Part shown: positions 1-11,952 of the stretch, one piece after another
How the letters are laid out: every line of letters starts with the position of its first letter
Numbering within the stretch: position 1 is the stretch's first letter
NCBI GenBank assembly: GCA_024734495.1
Contig: JALMQS010000823.1
Coordinates: forward strand, 124,001 to 188,000
Length of the DNA stretch: 64,000 nucleotides
Source: Forficula auricularia
Taxonomy: Eukaryota; Arthropoda; Insecta; Dermaptera; Forficulidae
Direction: 5' to 3'
Made by a program: the position numbers and the translations under genes
The notes under the pieces: generated by a model
What the model was told of the DNA's origin: nothing
Databases searched by the model: none
Seen by the model: the letters and a program-made list of their open reading frames with translations, nothing else

Positions 1-345
1 GGGCACCTTATATACATTCTCCCCCCCCCCATAAAAAATTCCTGGATCCGCCCTTGATTCGGTCGCAGCGTGGCATTCGTGGCTATTAATGAGTAAAGTA
101 TAATAATTTGATGTAAAAATTTTTAATAAAAAATACAATACTTTTCTTTATTATCAATATGTTTATTTTACATAAAGTACCTATAACATATTGATTTACT
201 TTAAATTTTATTTTAAGATATATTTTTCTAAGGGTGGGATGAAGTTCCCAGAAAAATCCTTATAGTTCTTAGGGTTCTGGGAGTCAACTAAGTTTGAAGA
301 CCACTGTACTAGACAATTCGATTCTGATCCAAAATTTATACACCA
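1..345. repeat. Repeat cluster: poly-C TIR end plus dispersed repeat
   Basis: Bases 1-55 resemble the inverse of the G-rich element end at 37226-37300 (GGATCCGCCC, poly-C, ATATACATTCTC). Bases 56-170 recur in direct orientation at about 1119-1232. Bases 262-345, including CAGTACAGTGGTCTTCAAAC read inversely, recur inverted at 1238-1322. The last part looks like a hAT-type terminus. This is rearranged repeat, not host sequence. Confidence 0.6.
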
Positions 346-430
346 TAACAAAAAATATCAGGAATAGAGAAATTATAGAGAGAGTGATATGAATCTAAGA
401 TTCTAATTCCGCTAACAATTTGTTTATTTA

Positions 431-645
431 TTGAGAAATGATGGAAGGCAATCCAAGGATAATGAAAAAAATTTCCTTTAATAATATAGACTTATTAGAC
501 AGTCATTTTTTCCCCATTCAAAATGAAAAAGTTTAGGAGGATCATCTCTCCTTCCAGCTTAAAAGGGGTCAATTAGGAGAAAATACAAGATAGCTCTCTC
601 TTTCCTCCTTCAGCAGTGCTCGAAATTTGTCCTTTCTCAACAGAG
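431..645. repeat. Partial copy of TTGAGAA..GATGGAAGGCA repeat
   Basis: It starts with the same terminal motif (TTGAGAAATGATGGAAGGCA) as the elements at 38622 and 50417. An internal part (CCTCCTTCAGCAGTGCTCGA) is the reverse complement of the equivalent part at 38.7 kb, so this copy is rearranged or inverted internally. Confidence 0.55.
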
Positions 646-772
646 TCATCAATAAAAAATTTTCCCCTTAGTTAAGGAAGCAACTCACAAGATCCTAAAA
701 TATTCAAATTGAAAAATGTATATCTTAAAAACGGTATCTTAAATCTTTTTGAAATTCGAATATAATTTCCAT

Positions 773-1570
773 GGGGCTCGTCCATAAATTACGTCACACA
801 GTAAGGGGGAGGAGGCACCTCAGATTTGTGGCAAAATGTGGTAGGGGGGCCCGGGATCTTAAAAATTGTGATGTCACAAAAGTCAAATTAAAAAATTTAA
901 AATTTTTTTGAATATATTATACTCTCTAGTCTATTCCAAATGATATAGATCATATAATTATAAAGAATGTGCTAATTGAAAATTTAAAGGATTGGTACGC
1001 TTGTCCAAGAACTGAAGAAAAATAATATATTTTTTATTAATAATTTTTTACTAAAAAATATTAAGATACCTTTAATTATTATATTTGAAAATTATTCAGA
1101 ATCTTCTTGTATGGGCTGCCGATTCGGTCGCAGCGGCGCATTCGTTAATGCTATTAATGAGTAAAGTATATTAATTTGACGTAAAAATTTTTAATAAAAA
1201 ATACAATACTTTTCTTTATTATCAATATGTTTATTAATTTTGGATCAGAATCGAATTGTCTAGTACAGTGGTCTTCAAACTTAGTTGACTCCCGGAACCC
1301 TAAGAACTATAAGGATTTATAATGCAATAATAATAGTAAAAGTGAATAATGTGTTAAATGATATGAATAAAAGTTAAGTTAATTAAATCCCTTTAGTTGA
1401 GTTTAATTTATAAAAAAAAAAATTATACAATTATTAAATTATAGGGAATAAAATTAATAGTGTGATGTCACAATTTAGGGGGGCTCAATGAAAATGTGAC
1501 AGAATGTGACACAGGGGAAGAGGCGGTCTAAAAATCTTGAAATTAGTATGTGTAATTTATAGACGACCCC
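773..1570. mobile_element. TIR element, GGGGCTCGTCCATAAATTAC family, copy 1
   Basis: The left end GGGGCTCGTCCATAAATTAC matches the reverse complement of the right end (GTAATTTATAGACGACCCC). Subterminal G-rich blocks and GTGATGTCACAA motifs occur at both ends. A second copy is at 40147-40890. About 1119-1322 is a nested insertion of the repeat also seen at 56-345. No transposase is encoded, so it is non-autonomous. The superfamily is not certain. Confidence 0.7.
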
Positions 1571-1751
1571 ATGAAACAATTGGCTATATTATATTTTTTC
1601 GGAAACTCTAAATAACAATATATACCATAATCATATTACATTAGTCATTGATTTAGAAAACGTTTAAAAAAAATTATCATTCAATTATACCCAAAACGTA
1701 AAATATAAAAATATAAATATATTAATCGTTTTTGTTATTTTTTGATTTTAG

Positions 1752-1828
1752 AGCTTGGTTCTATTGCAAAGCATGCCATGATGAAATCAAAGATGAAACG
1801 TTAATCAAGAAATGTAAATGCAAAAACT
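1752..1828 (+). CDS. slo: slo exon 1 in window: end of RCK1, CKACH heme motif
   Basis: The exon follows a TTTTAG acceptor and ends at a GTAAGT donor. It begins with the last base of a codon and ends with the first base of the next. It reads AWFYCKACHDEIKDETLIKK then CKCKN. The CKACH motif (codons at 1765-1779) matches the heme-binding CxxCH-type motif described in the RCK1-RCK2 linker of Slo1. The Cys- and Lys-rich end leads into the variable linker. It is the last constitutive-looking exon before the cassette series. Confidence 0.94.
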
Positions 1829-3200
1829 GTAAGTATTGACCCTTAACCTTTACTTTTTTAAATTATACTATTATTATCATTATTATTTCTGCTGTTTTCA
1901 TTAAGTCTAGATAATTTCCACTGTCTCGATATTTTGGTCTCTTAACCAGCTTGATTCTACATTATTATTATTATGGTTCAGTTCTCATTTGATTATGGCC
2001 CTTTATCCCAATACTTTTGTCTGGTAGCCTATTTTGCTGATTGCGAGCCTTTGAAGAGAATGGACTGCCCATAGTCGCGCGACTTCGAATACATGCATGC
2101 AAGTCTAGAGGATCTTCTCTCGATTCCTTAGAATGATTCTTTTTTTTAGTACCAATAAAATCATTTGTACATATTCAGCTTTTTTTCAAATTATTATTTT
2201 TTTAGCTATTTTCAACCAAATGATTAAATACAATAGAATTAAAATCTCAATATTGTATTGCGTATAAGTATATTAATAATGTCAGATTGTCAGATTAGAA
2301 TAACAAACAGTAATGTATATTATTTATATACATGATTCAGTTTTGAATTCAAATAAAACCTTGTCACGTGATTTTTTCGTATGAATTGACTAACTTATTT
2401 GGTCGTGCGAACAAGATTTGTTAACACGATTTGGACAGACCTTTATATTACAGGCAACTGAATTCTCCATTTTCATTACTAACATTGTTCTGTAGTTTTT
2501 TCTTTTTTTTTACTGGTTTTCATTAATCACTTTTTTCTTTTCAGGTATCAAGAAATGCTTATTTTGTGAAATATGCATTGAAAAATTGTATTTTCATTTA
2601 TTTAAAAAAATATATATTTAAAGTACCTATATAATGTGTAACCAGTTGTGTAATTTCGAAATATTTAATTTTTTCAAAATCTTTTCTGATAGTACATATT
2701 TTCTCAGTATAATTTGAGAAATTTAAGAAATAGTTTCTAAATAATGCAGCCAAATGAATAGCTCTCTAAAATAAATGAAAATAGTCTCTTTAATTTAAAT
2801 TTTTCTTTCTGTTCTGCAATTTCTTGATAAACTCTATAATTTAAATTAATTATCAAAGTGTCAGATTTTTGGTCTAAAGTGCTCAAATTAATCAAATAAA
2901 TGTGTGTGTTCACGAAACTTTACACTTATAAATACCTCTTCCTATGAAAAAGATTTTATTTCCCCCTTAAGCGTGTTCCATTTTCATTCAGATTTTTTGG
3001 GAAAAGCCGTGTGGAATTCAGTCAGTTCATATCTGCACATCCATCTAGATTACTATCCAATAGGAAGTTAAAGCTAACAACTGGGCTTGAAAGCACACGT
3101 GCAAATTTTCTTGGACACAATTATAAAGTAAAATCATAAAATAAAAAATAACATCAATGAAAATGTAGACAGAGCCAAAATCTAGTCTCAATTCAAACTT
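1829..3200 (+). other. slo intron, no recognised feature
   Basis: AT-rich intron. I see no gene, exon-like block or clear repeat structure between the donor at 1829 and the SINE at about 3210. Confidence 0.6.
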
Positions 3201-3209
3201 GAATTAATA

Positions 3210-3340
3210 GAGCACCGGCCGCTTCTGCATTGTTGTCTTGATGAAGATGTTGAAGCGGGAGGCCCAAGTTCGGGCCTTGCTCGCGTAAAAAATTCGACCG
3301 GCCAAAACTCGGTTCCCTCACTAACGCTAGTAACCCATGA
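3210..3340 (+). mobile_element. tRNA-derived SINE, copy 1
   Basis: The segment from GATGAAGATGTTGAAGCGGG through GTTCGGGCCT (B-box-like) to CTCGGTTCCCTCACTAACGC matches the reverse complement of copies at 41872-42095 and 47045-47206. It is truncated at the 5' end and lacks the A-rich tail. Confidence 0.65.
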
Positions 3341-3585
3341 TAAATCTATCATACCCAATAGAAACTAGTGGATAAATGGACTTATATAAGAATTTATTTT
3401 AAAAGTAAAATATTTTATTGAAACGATGAGTTTAGCCTCCTATCTCAAATTATGCCACTGGTTACAATATTAATCAAGAGTTATGAATAATCCTTTGATT
3501 GTTGTAAAGTTCTCAGCGTAGGTCTTCTTTGGGCGTCCCATGTTGGAACTGAAGTGAACACTGTGTTATGCTCTCTTCTTTGCAG

Positions 3586-3660
3586 ATGTGGGCATGATGA
3601 TGATGCAGTCGGGGATGGTCAAAGGGGACATGACGGGCAACTACCAAAACTATTTAGATG
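3586..3660 (+). CDS. slo: slo linker exon, 25-codon cassette, Met-rich
   Basis: The acceptor is a good pyrimidine tract ending TTTGCAG at 3585 and the donor is GTACGC at 3661. With the T left by the preceding exon it reads YVGMMMMQSGMVKGDMTGNY followed by QNYLD. It enters and leaves in phase 1 and is 75 nt, so it can be skipped without changing frame. It lies in the RCK1-RCK2 linker, where slo is known to carry alternative exons. I do not recognise the peptide confidently from another species; the call rests on splice signals and phase. Confidence 0.72.
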
Positions 3661-5520
3661 GTACGCCTGTCTAGTTATGCATCTCTACCCAACGTATTGA
3701 AAGGGGATCCCTTTAAACCCCTTCATTGCGTGTGCCCCCTAATCTTGGGGTTTCTCATCTTTACTCTTACTCACTCTCTCTTTATTCCTCTCTTTCTCTC
3801 TCATTATCTTTCTCTCTTCTCTATCTCTTTCGATTTGGTCTTTTGGTCATTTTTTACATACTAAAGTTTTAATGAAAACAACTAATTTTAGTATTAGAAA
3901 AATTATATTTAAGCATGATTTTAAAAAATTGGGATTGTTAAAGGTATAGACTTTCAAATTTTTGTAAAAATTTACATTTAATATAATTAAAAAATAAAAT
4001 TTTTGCATTTGGTGGTAGAGAAGTAAATAATCTAATCTTTTAATGCTTGTTTAGATTTAGGGTAAAAGTCAGGATGAATCCGAGGTTCGGGGCCCACGCT
4101 TGATGGGGTGCTGGGAAGCTTCAGTAGGGCTAACCGAGGGGCTCCTTGGTTCTCAGGGGCCTTAATTCATGTAGAGCTGTACGATGTTTTCACCTTCATC
4201 TGTTTTTCCGCCAAAATCTCAATTTATCTGATTTCTCGAAAACTACACAAAATGAAAAACTATTCTTATTTTTTTATTTAAATCTGATAATAATAGAATA
4301 GAGTAAGTTCTTTCCCTTTTATTGTACATTTATCTTCTATGTGATTTTTTTTACATAGGTATAAGTTTGTTTGAACTTCAATAATTTTATTATTTAGTTC
4401 ATACTACTTAGTTATATTTTAAATACACAACTAAAAACACAGCATTCTCTTGTCATGCATTCCGTGCAGCTCTATTAAAAGTTGCATCCCCGTTGAGGTC
4501 ATGGGGTCCCGAAGCTTGAAGCAGCCGAATGATAATCGTTGACGCATGGCGCGCTGTAATGCAGAAGCTCAAATCATTATTAGTATTGTGAACATTGTCC
4601 ATCTTCTCTCTTTAATTTATATTCAGAGTTCAGTTTCATTTCACATTGTTACACACAAACCGAGACTATAGTTATTTAATTCCCTTTGAAATAATATCTA
4701 TTTTTATGTAGATCAAGGTTAGAATTTTGAAATTACGCTTTTAAATATTTTTAGAACAATTACAAAAGTTATCTTCGTTAATTAGAAACTTAGAACCTCG
4801 TATCACATATGCACAATAATGGGAAGCATGAATCACATGAGTTTGTCCAAGTTTGATAACAAATTTGAATCGATAAGGTTTATGATTCTTTTGTAGAATA
4901 TTTGAAGGAGTTTGTGGATAAGGTTGTCTGATTTCATCCTCTATTTTGATTTCAAATTTGGTCGATCTCTTTTTAGGTAGCTACAAAGCAGCCAGCAAGC
5001 TTGCGGTAATTTGAATCCTCGATACTTAGGGCATACTCTAGAAAGCGAATGTTCTGCCAATCAATATTAACGGCTTTCTAAAATTTAAAACTAATAAAAA
5101 AATCCACAATGGATCATAATTATATTAATAAATATTTTAGATAGACTTGGAGCCAGTATATTGATTGTGCGAATGTAATTTTTGGGTACCGCTCCGCCGC
5201 TGTTTGTTATATATTTATGCTACCCTTGTTGAGTTCTCTTTAACCCTTCTTGTATTTATTTATGTATGCTCCCCCGTTAAATCGGACTGCTTGACACCCA
5301 AGGTGAATCCCTTTAGTCAAGTAATCCGATTGTCGGGTCAATCCACATTTGAACCCTTAAACCGTGCCCCTAATGTCACTACTGCCGGGTGAGCACCTGG
5401 CGTTAAGGAGAGGGATCCAAACTACCTTACATGAAGTGAACCTAAACCACACTCCAAATAAGAAAACAATCTCCTCCAAGAAACTACTAACGCTGAAATA
5501 TTATTGTCTTGTTGGAGCAG
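3661..5520 (+). other. slo intron with minor GC-rich repeat remnants
   Basis: Mostly AT-rich intron. Two GC-rich patches at about 4075-4165 and 4490-4560 (both containing GAAGCTT, one read inversely) may be ends of a degraded inverted-repeat element. No coding signal apart from the downstream exon. Confidence 0.35.
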
Positions 5521-5571
5521 TGGCTACATTCCGGAAAGGTGTCCGCGCAATTCAGATGGTTGGGAGAGCAA
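5521..5571 (+). CDS. slo: slo linker exon, VATFRKGVRAIQMVGRA
   Basis: This 51-nt exon lies between a GGAGCAG acceptor and a GTACGT donor, phase 1 to phase 1. It reads VATFRKGVRAIQMVGRA when joined to the 3586-3660 exon, or LATFRKGVRAIQMVGRA when that exon is skipped and the 1752-1828 exon supplies the T. This basic block is one I associate with insect Slo linkers. Both joins are open, consistent with alternative inclusion of the preceding exon. Confidence 0.88.
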
Positions 5572-7582
5572 GTACGTATGGCTATAGCTGTGACCCATCA
5601 TCCTATTATATATTATAATTTACCACGAAACACGATCACAGACACATACTGCACTCACTGCCCGGGAAACGAACACACCACTTGGATCTGAATAAGACAC
5701 ACGAAAAGCATTTCGATCATTTCATTGAGCCCAGTTTTTCAAAATGGAAATTATACTATCTAAATAGGACTCATTTTAGTCCCCCATTAAATCGATTAAT
5801 TCAAAACATTCCAAGCGTTTAATTCATGCACGAAAATAATTCCATGAGAAAAAATTGCATTCTCTAAAGAACCGCTTCACAATTTAGATTAATAAGTTCA
5901 ACAAATCCGTAAATTTTTGAACAACTTTTTAAATATCCAGAAACGATGGTTATAGATAAAAAGTTAAAATAATTTTTTTATTCACAAAAGATATTTCGAC
6001 TGAAAAGATTTATCAAATCTTAATGTTTTGACGTTATGAATCGAATCGATTTATAATCTCAACACACATTGGGCTACTGTAGATGTGCATGAGCTTTTGG
6101 GCCGTTTGTCACTTGAGTACGATCACAGAATTAGTGATCAAAACATGTGTATTATATTAATTTCTAAAATATAATTTTTAAAAATTACCCTCTTTGGATT
6201 TCGAACAAAAATTGCAATATTCCTTGTTATTAATTATATTAAGAAAACTTGACTCAATGATCGTTTTATAAAATCTTTTTTCTTTATATATTTCATTACA
6301 ACTAACAACATAATATAATAAAAAAGTTTAACATAGTTTCCCTTCAGTGTTGTCTAATGTTGTCTGTGAAGTGTGTAAACATTGTTTACGTGTGCATGGG
6401 AATTAAAAAAAAAATGGGGAGAAAATCAAAGAATATAGTTACAATATACAGTAGATCCTGTTACATTGACCACCTCAATAACTTGCCCACTCATCTATAT
6501 TGATCATAAATTATAAAAATCGGAAGAATTAAATTAAAATTATTCATTGATAAAATGACCATCCGTCTATTTTGTCCGGCATTGTCTAATGTGTGACTCG
6601 ATGAAAATAATATGAAGTTTTATTAATTGTATTTATTCCTCCAATAATCAACCTTTCGCTTCATGAACTCTTGAATAATCGCAAAATCCCCTCTTTGTCG
6701 ACAATATCGAGCCACAGAATTGCAAAGACCATGAGCAATGTGACTGTTTAATTTTTTCCACTAAATTTGATTCGTCAAATTAATCTTAGAGAATGTTGCT
6801 GTTCGAAAATGCTAGATTATATTGTAGTTGACCAAGTTCTTCAAATATTACATTTCTTTCATCTCAATTAGAATAGAAAATATATCCGACACTCTTCTCT
6901 GACTATTGATTATTGATTCCCCGTTTATAATTCCCCTCCAGTTCTTCGGAACTAATAAGGATCCATGTTGACAAGATCTACTGTATAAATATTTATTATA
7001 GATAATAAATATTTTAATAAATTTCAAAGTAAACAACCATTTAAATGAACTATTGAAAAAAAATGATTCTATTTCTTGCTGTTATAAATTTTAAAATCAG
7101 AAAAATGGGTGCTTCATGGTTTTTTTTTGTTACATTCTTATTCTCATCACTAAATTTTGCAATGTTTATCTATTATTGTAATTATAATTATATATATTAC
7201 TTTTATATATATGATATAATCCATCTTTTTATAAACTATAATATATTGAATAGTAGAATGCTTTTAAGTGACTTAGATTAATGACCAGCTACGTCTAGTG
7301 ATCCAATGTGTCAATGGTATTAGTTCTATGTGAGGATAGTCTGCCAGCTCCATAAAGGAGACTTTATGGAATTAGATTCCCTTGATAGTTTCTGTGTTAG
7401 CAATGTGATTATTATATAATTATATATACATAGGCTTCGCGCCGAAGGGCTTCCTTCAAGTTTTATTATATCTGAGATGATTCGCATCTCTTTTTCTATC
7501 TTTTAGGAATATATGTATATTTTTTTTTCTCAATAATCATTTTCCTTATTTCTTACTTTCTCTCTTCCTAACCTCACAGCAG
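5572..7582 (+). other. slo intron, no recognised feature
   Basis: AT-rich intron. Open frames here have low-complexity composition and no family resemblance. Nothing supported. Confidence 0.5.
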
Positions 7583-7603
7583 ATGAGGAATACATGTGCT
7601 CAA
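7583..7603 (+). CDS. slo: slo micro-exon, 21 nt
   Basis: A 21-nt candidate micro-exon is flanked by an excellent pyrimidine-rich acceptor (about 7528-7582, ending CACAGCAG) and a consensus GTAAGT donor. It is phase 1 to phase 1 and reads NEEYMCS when joined to the preceding exon. It fits between the GRA end of the 5521-5571 exon and the DDHHPPP-type exon. The very small size makes chance possible, but acceptor, donor and phase all agree. Confidence 0.66.
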
Positions 7604-7839
7604 GTAAGTCAAATTTAAACCCGTAGAGAAAAACAATCAAACGAAAAAAAAATGATAAAAAAAAAGAATAAATAAAAATACACTTTGGTTGAAAATAATC
7701 TGAAATTTCTTCGATTTTCAAATGAAATCGAATAAATGGAAGAAATTTCCGATTGTAACGTCTCAACTCTGTGAATCTCTCTCCTACACTCACTTGCTTT
7801 CTCTCGTACCCTCACGATCAATGCTTTTTTGATTTCCAA

Positions 7840-8290
7840 CTATTTTTATTTTATTTATTTATTTATTTTAATATATTTATTTCTCTTCTTGGCAACGATA
7901 TGCAGAATTGTTCTTAAATTTTATCTTTTATTTATATATATTTATTTATTTATTTTTGTTCTTTTTATTTCTATTTTTTTTATTTCTTTTGGAATGTTTT
8001 TGTTCAATTTTTCTTTTTTTTTTTTTTTTTTTTTATTATTATTATTATTCAGGTCTTCTGTTAGTTACGATGTCTCTTTTGGCCTATTTCTATATATTCT
8101 ATATATTTTTCGTTATGCTTTGAGCATGTGCATCTTTTATGTTCTATCTATTTTCATCTTCTCCATCTCTTTCTATATATATATACATATATCCATATCT
8201 ATCTATATATATAGTATATTTATATATATATATATATATATTTATTTATTTATATATATACATATATACATTATACATATATTTAAATAT
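7840..8290. repeat. Low-complexity T-rich tract and AT microsatellite
   Basis: About 7840-8050 is poly-T with TTTA and TTA repeats. About 8160-8285 is a TA/ATAT microsatellite with several interruptions. The 154-residue open frame here is an artefact of this composition. Confidence 0.9.
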
Positions 8291-8783
8291 TAACTCACGG
8301 CTAATGTAACACCTCTTTTTAAAGAGAGCATGTGCATTTTTGTTTATTTTTTGTTTAATGTTACAGGGCTTGTGGTAAGTTGATGAAATTAGTTTCCCTT
8401 AGTTAACTTAAAGCAGATTAAATTACTCTTTAAGGCAACTAGAGGGAAAGAATGCATGTGGAATGATTTACTTAGATTGTTTTTTAATATTATATGATTT
8501 ATTATATAATCATTAATTATAAATTATTTCAAAATAATATATTTACAAATAGTTATTTTAAAAATCTCAATTTTAAAAAAAGGTCTAAATTTGATCATTA
8601 TTGTTCAATTTAGGCTTTGAGTATCATTGTTTTGTTGAAGAGTTTCGGCAGAAATTATCTAAATTGGATATTTTTGATGATATATTAGCTTCATAAAACA
8701 CAAAGTTTCGACTGCCAATCCTGGTGTTGTTTACATGTGCCAATGAAATCATTTCAATCTAACTGAAACACACTAATTGTCAG

Positions 8784-9001
8784 AACAAGACATCGGGTAG
8801 GTAGTAGTTGTAATCAACAAAACGATAGAGAAAGAAGAAAGAAGAGAAAATACAATAACGGCAAAGACAGCGATGGAAACCTAGGCATGGATGGTGAAAA
8901 CGATGAGGAGGGATGCAAGTTTGAAGATGTTGACCAGACTGCATCTGGAAGAGAACACGCCCGACAACTCTACGAGCTTCCCCGTTTTTCTCATCCCAAT
9001 G
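8784..9001 (+). CDS. Unassigned coding-like exon inside slo intron
   Basis: One frame is open from 8767 to the TAG near 9013. It shows strong protein-like composition: a basic run RERRKKRKYNNGKDSD, then acidic DGENDEEGCKFEDVDQ, then ASGREHARQLYELPRFSHPN. A donor (AATG, then GTAGTG) at 9001 leaves phase 1, which matches the slo cassette exons. The best acceptor (TTGTCAG at 8783) would need phase 2. A weaker acceptor at 8800 would give a 201-nt, phase 1-1 exon. No transposon signature is visible. It could be an extra slo linker exon, a relic exon, or part of a nested gene. I do not recognise the peptide. Confidence 0.4.
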
Positions 9002-9273
9002 GTAGTGCTTATTAGGCGAAAATTCAAGTATTAGCTACAAAGGCAAACAAACCTTGTTCTGATAAACATGTATCTAGCTTACATTCAGACTTCTAATCCC
9101 ATTTCTCTCTGGAGTGACATCCATTTTGTTGAGTATAAATAAAATACAATTTCTATTAATATTTGTTCACTCTGATCTAGTTTTTAAAGTGGAGTGCCTC
9201 CAGATCTTGAATTCTGCGAACTACGGCTTCAGAAGGCTGAAAATAGGGCGCCAAACTATTGTCCATTAGTCCA

Positions 9274-9484
9274 GAGCCGGGTTTAGGTCTTTTGTCAGGA
9301 GGCTTGAGTTTCTCGCTCCTCCCAAACCCCAATTACAGCCGGGGGCATGTGCCCCCTTTTCCCCACCCTAGATACGACCCTGCATTAGTTTATTACAATA
9401 TACTACACGTTTATTATCAGTGAGGAGGAGTGCCCCCAAAATTTTGTTCTCTTACACTTAAAAAATGTCTAGAATCGGCCCTGG
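9274..9484. mobile_element. Probable small hAT-like non-autonomous element
   Basis: The left end CAGAGCCGGGTTTAGG and the right end AATCGGCCCTG are imperfect inverted repeats of the CAGGGCCG type common at hAT termini. Internal GC-rich blocks (GCCCCCTTTTCCCC) separate an AT core. No matching target-site duplication was seen. Confidence 0.4.
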
Positions 9485-10170
9485 TTGCCTCTTTGCTTAA
9501 ACTATCAATCTAAAATCAATTTCGGTAATTAATGATAAATTATAGAAAATATTAACATCAAAATTGCGTTAGAAGAAAAACTCAAAATATTTCATTTGTA
9601 GATAATTTCTGTATAATCTTTCTTCTATGAAAAGTATTATAAAATAGTTAAATATCCCCATGACAAATTTAAAGCTTTACTTATAATTTAGTAAGTTTCT
9701 CCATCTGAAATTTCCATTCCATCATTAGGACATGTTTGTTCCCCCTCTAACTCCAGTAGAACTGCCTGATATCTTAGACTACCAGTTAAATCACCTAAAC
9801 CATCAAATATGTGCGAAAACACCTAAAGGTAGAACCAAAGGTGACCGCTATATTGAACCCTGTAGAATTCCAGTTGAAATTCGTATTTATCACACAAAAT
9901 TATACATTCCTTATTTATTAATATAACAACAGAGACAAGTTTTAAAATTGTATTATTGATTTCTCAGGCCATTCAAATTTTTCTTAAGTTCTGTAACTAT
10001 GCACAGGGCACCTCCTGATCCATTTATTTCTTCAGCAATGCGATTATACTAGTATGCTTCTAGTCTCCTATTTCAATGTCTATAATTTCAATGCAGAGTA
10101 TTATATAATATACTTAATTGTTTGTCTGAAAATAATGTTTTTCTGGAAGAAGCATTCGATACCAACTTGT
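9485..10170 (+). other. slo intron, nothing identified
   Basis: AT-rich sequence. A 64-codon open frame at 9732-9926 has no splice-compatible structure or recognisable motif. Confidence 0.45.
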
Positions 10171-10173
10171 TAT

Positions 10174-11668
10174 CAGGGCCTTATTTCTAAATAGGCTAAG
10201 TAGGCTGCAGCCTAGAGCGGCAAATTTTCAGGAGTGACAGTTTGGCAATTTATTCAAAAGTTAGAATGAAGTATTTCAGACGTTAATAATATTTTCCGTA
10301 GAATTTCTGAAATACGGTTAAACTCACTTTCATTACTTTGTATTGAGGCAAATACAACAAAAACACTTTCATATGAGTACATTATTAACGAGTTTGCTAT
10401 TAAGAAATCTCGTAAGAAAGCTATGTAAATTTGAACATGAAGATTACGTGGGGTAAGTTGTTTTAGAGAAGTTTATATATTTTTCAACAAATAAACCACT
10501 AATAAACTACATTTTGTGTAATTTCATTTCACTGTGTAGGACAACTTAAATTTCAAAAAACGCAAAAGATATTAGCATTAAAATATAAAAATATGTTTAA
10601 ATAAAAATTTTTAAGAAAAAATAAAAACCGACTTCAAAAAATTAAGTGCAACAAATATAAAAATACACTAAAAGGTATAAAATAATTATTATCTTATTTA
10701 GTTACAACTAAACGACGAAATATTAACACGAAATTACTTTTTGAAGTTGGTGCCAAACATATACCTTTTATGAATCGCACTCGACGGATCTTACTTAGTA
10801 CGTTTGGCGGGTACGCTCGCTTATAGGTATAGTTTGTTTGGCACCGACTTTAAAAAGTAATTTCGTGTTAATATTTCGTCGTTTAGTTGTAACTAAATAA
10901 GATAATAATTATTTTATACCTTTTAGTGTATTTTTATATTTGTTGCACTTAATTTTTTGAAGTCGGTTTATTTTTTTCTTAAAATTTTTATTTTCTCTTT
11001 TTAGTGATGTTATTAATAGTGATTATATCATCAGAACTTGACGAAATTAATATGACACCATCCCTAAGACACCCCCTTTCGGATAAAAAAAGAACCATCG
11101 AAATCGGTTCATAAACAAAGAGGTTAGGTCTAAACAAACCTAAACAAACCTAATAAAAAAGGTCTAATACCTATGAAAAAAAATCGAAAAAAAATGGGAC
11201 CAATCGGAAGCTAGACTGGACCCAATGCAAAAAAAATTTTTCAAAATCGGTTGACAATTGGCGGAGATATGAGGTAACATAGGCACAAAAAAAAAAAAAA
11301 AAAAAAAAAATTCAATCGAATAGAGAACCTCCTCCTTTTTTGAAGTCGGTTAAATAGTGATCACTTTTCTCCAAGAACAAATTAATTAATGAAGTTCGAA
11401 ACCCATTTCATTTTTTAACGAATCTTAAAAGAAATAAGTAAAAAAATAAACAAATAGATAACTAATTAGATTATATAATTTATTATATAAACCATTAAAA
11501 TTATAGTTTTATTTAAACTAAATGAACTTTATGTTGAAAAAAGATGAAAACACCGATGAACTATATTCTTTTGTTGTATAAAACAAATCTATTAAGCAAA
11601 TATGAACTATAGAGGGGGCTGCAAATGGACTTTAGCCTATAGGCGGCATACTCTTAAATTTGGCCCTA
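10174..11668. mobile_element. hAT-like element (CAGGGCC termini) with nested insertion
   Basis: The left end CAGGGCCTTATTTCTAAATA with GGCTGCAGCCTAGAGCGGCA is mirrored by a right part with GCCTATAGGCGGCATACTC and terminal TTTGGCCCTA. Between them lies the 10613-11352 element in addition to AT-rich core. No clear 8-bp duplication was found, so boundaries are approximate. Confidence 0.45.
10613..11352 (-). mobile_element. AACCGACTTCAAAAAA element, copy A, with internal hairpin
   Basis: The ends carry AACCGACTTC (left) and GAAGTCGGTT (right, within TTTTTTGAAGTCGGTTA). About 10613-10985 is a hairpin: roughly 150-bp arms, near-identical as reverse complements, flank a spacer of about 70 nt. A near-identical copy in inverted orientation is at 11972-12666. 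An A25 run lies at 11286-11310. No coding capacity. Confidence 0.75.
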
Positions 11669-11952
11669 CTTTTTGTTCGTCATTTTGATTTTTAGGCTAA
11701 CGAAACTTTTATAAAAATTGAGAGCTTCGATGACATATTATAAAAGAAATCCTTTTATATGACAGATTACACTGTCACATTTTTCATCAAAGTTATTTTA
11801 TAAAACTTCTTTCTCAAAGATTTTACAGTGTAATACCTGGGCCTAAGACTTAATTAATTTAACTTCCAACAAGAAATACAAAGTTTATTCTGAAGTGGAC
11901 TAACTCTCTTTTAAATGTATGTGACAATTTAAGTATGATTGATAATCTAAAA

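Noticed and set aside
4979..5014. Possible micro-exon GSYKAASKLA after TTTTTAG
   Set aside because: It would enter in phase 1 and leave in phase 0, breaking the slo frame with every downstream exon.
5364..5618. 84-codon open frame overlapping a slo exon
   Set aside because: Only 5521-5571 is exon; the rest reads through intron, as shown by acceptor and donor positions.
7433..7460. Short GGCTTCGCGCCGAAG hairpin as a possible regulatory structure
   Set aside because: Isolated, short, and without any neighbouring feature; not distinguishable from chance.
7829..8293. 154-codon hydrophobic open frame
   Set aside because: It is a translation of poly-T and TA microsatellite sequence; residues are almost only F, Y, I and L.
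9732..9926. Open frame with PPLTPVELPDILD resembling the Pro-rich slo exon
   Set aside because: Similarity to PPPTYTPPELPK is short, the splice context and phase do not fit, and the rest shows no coding signature.
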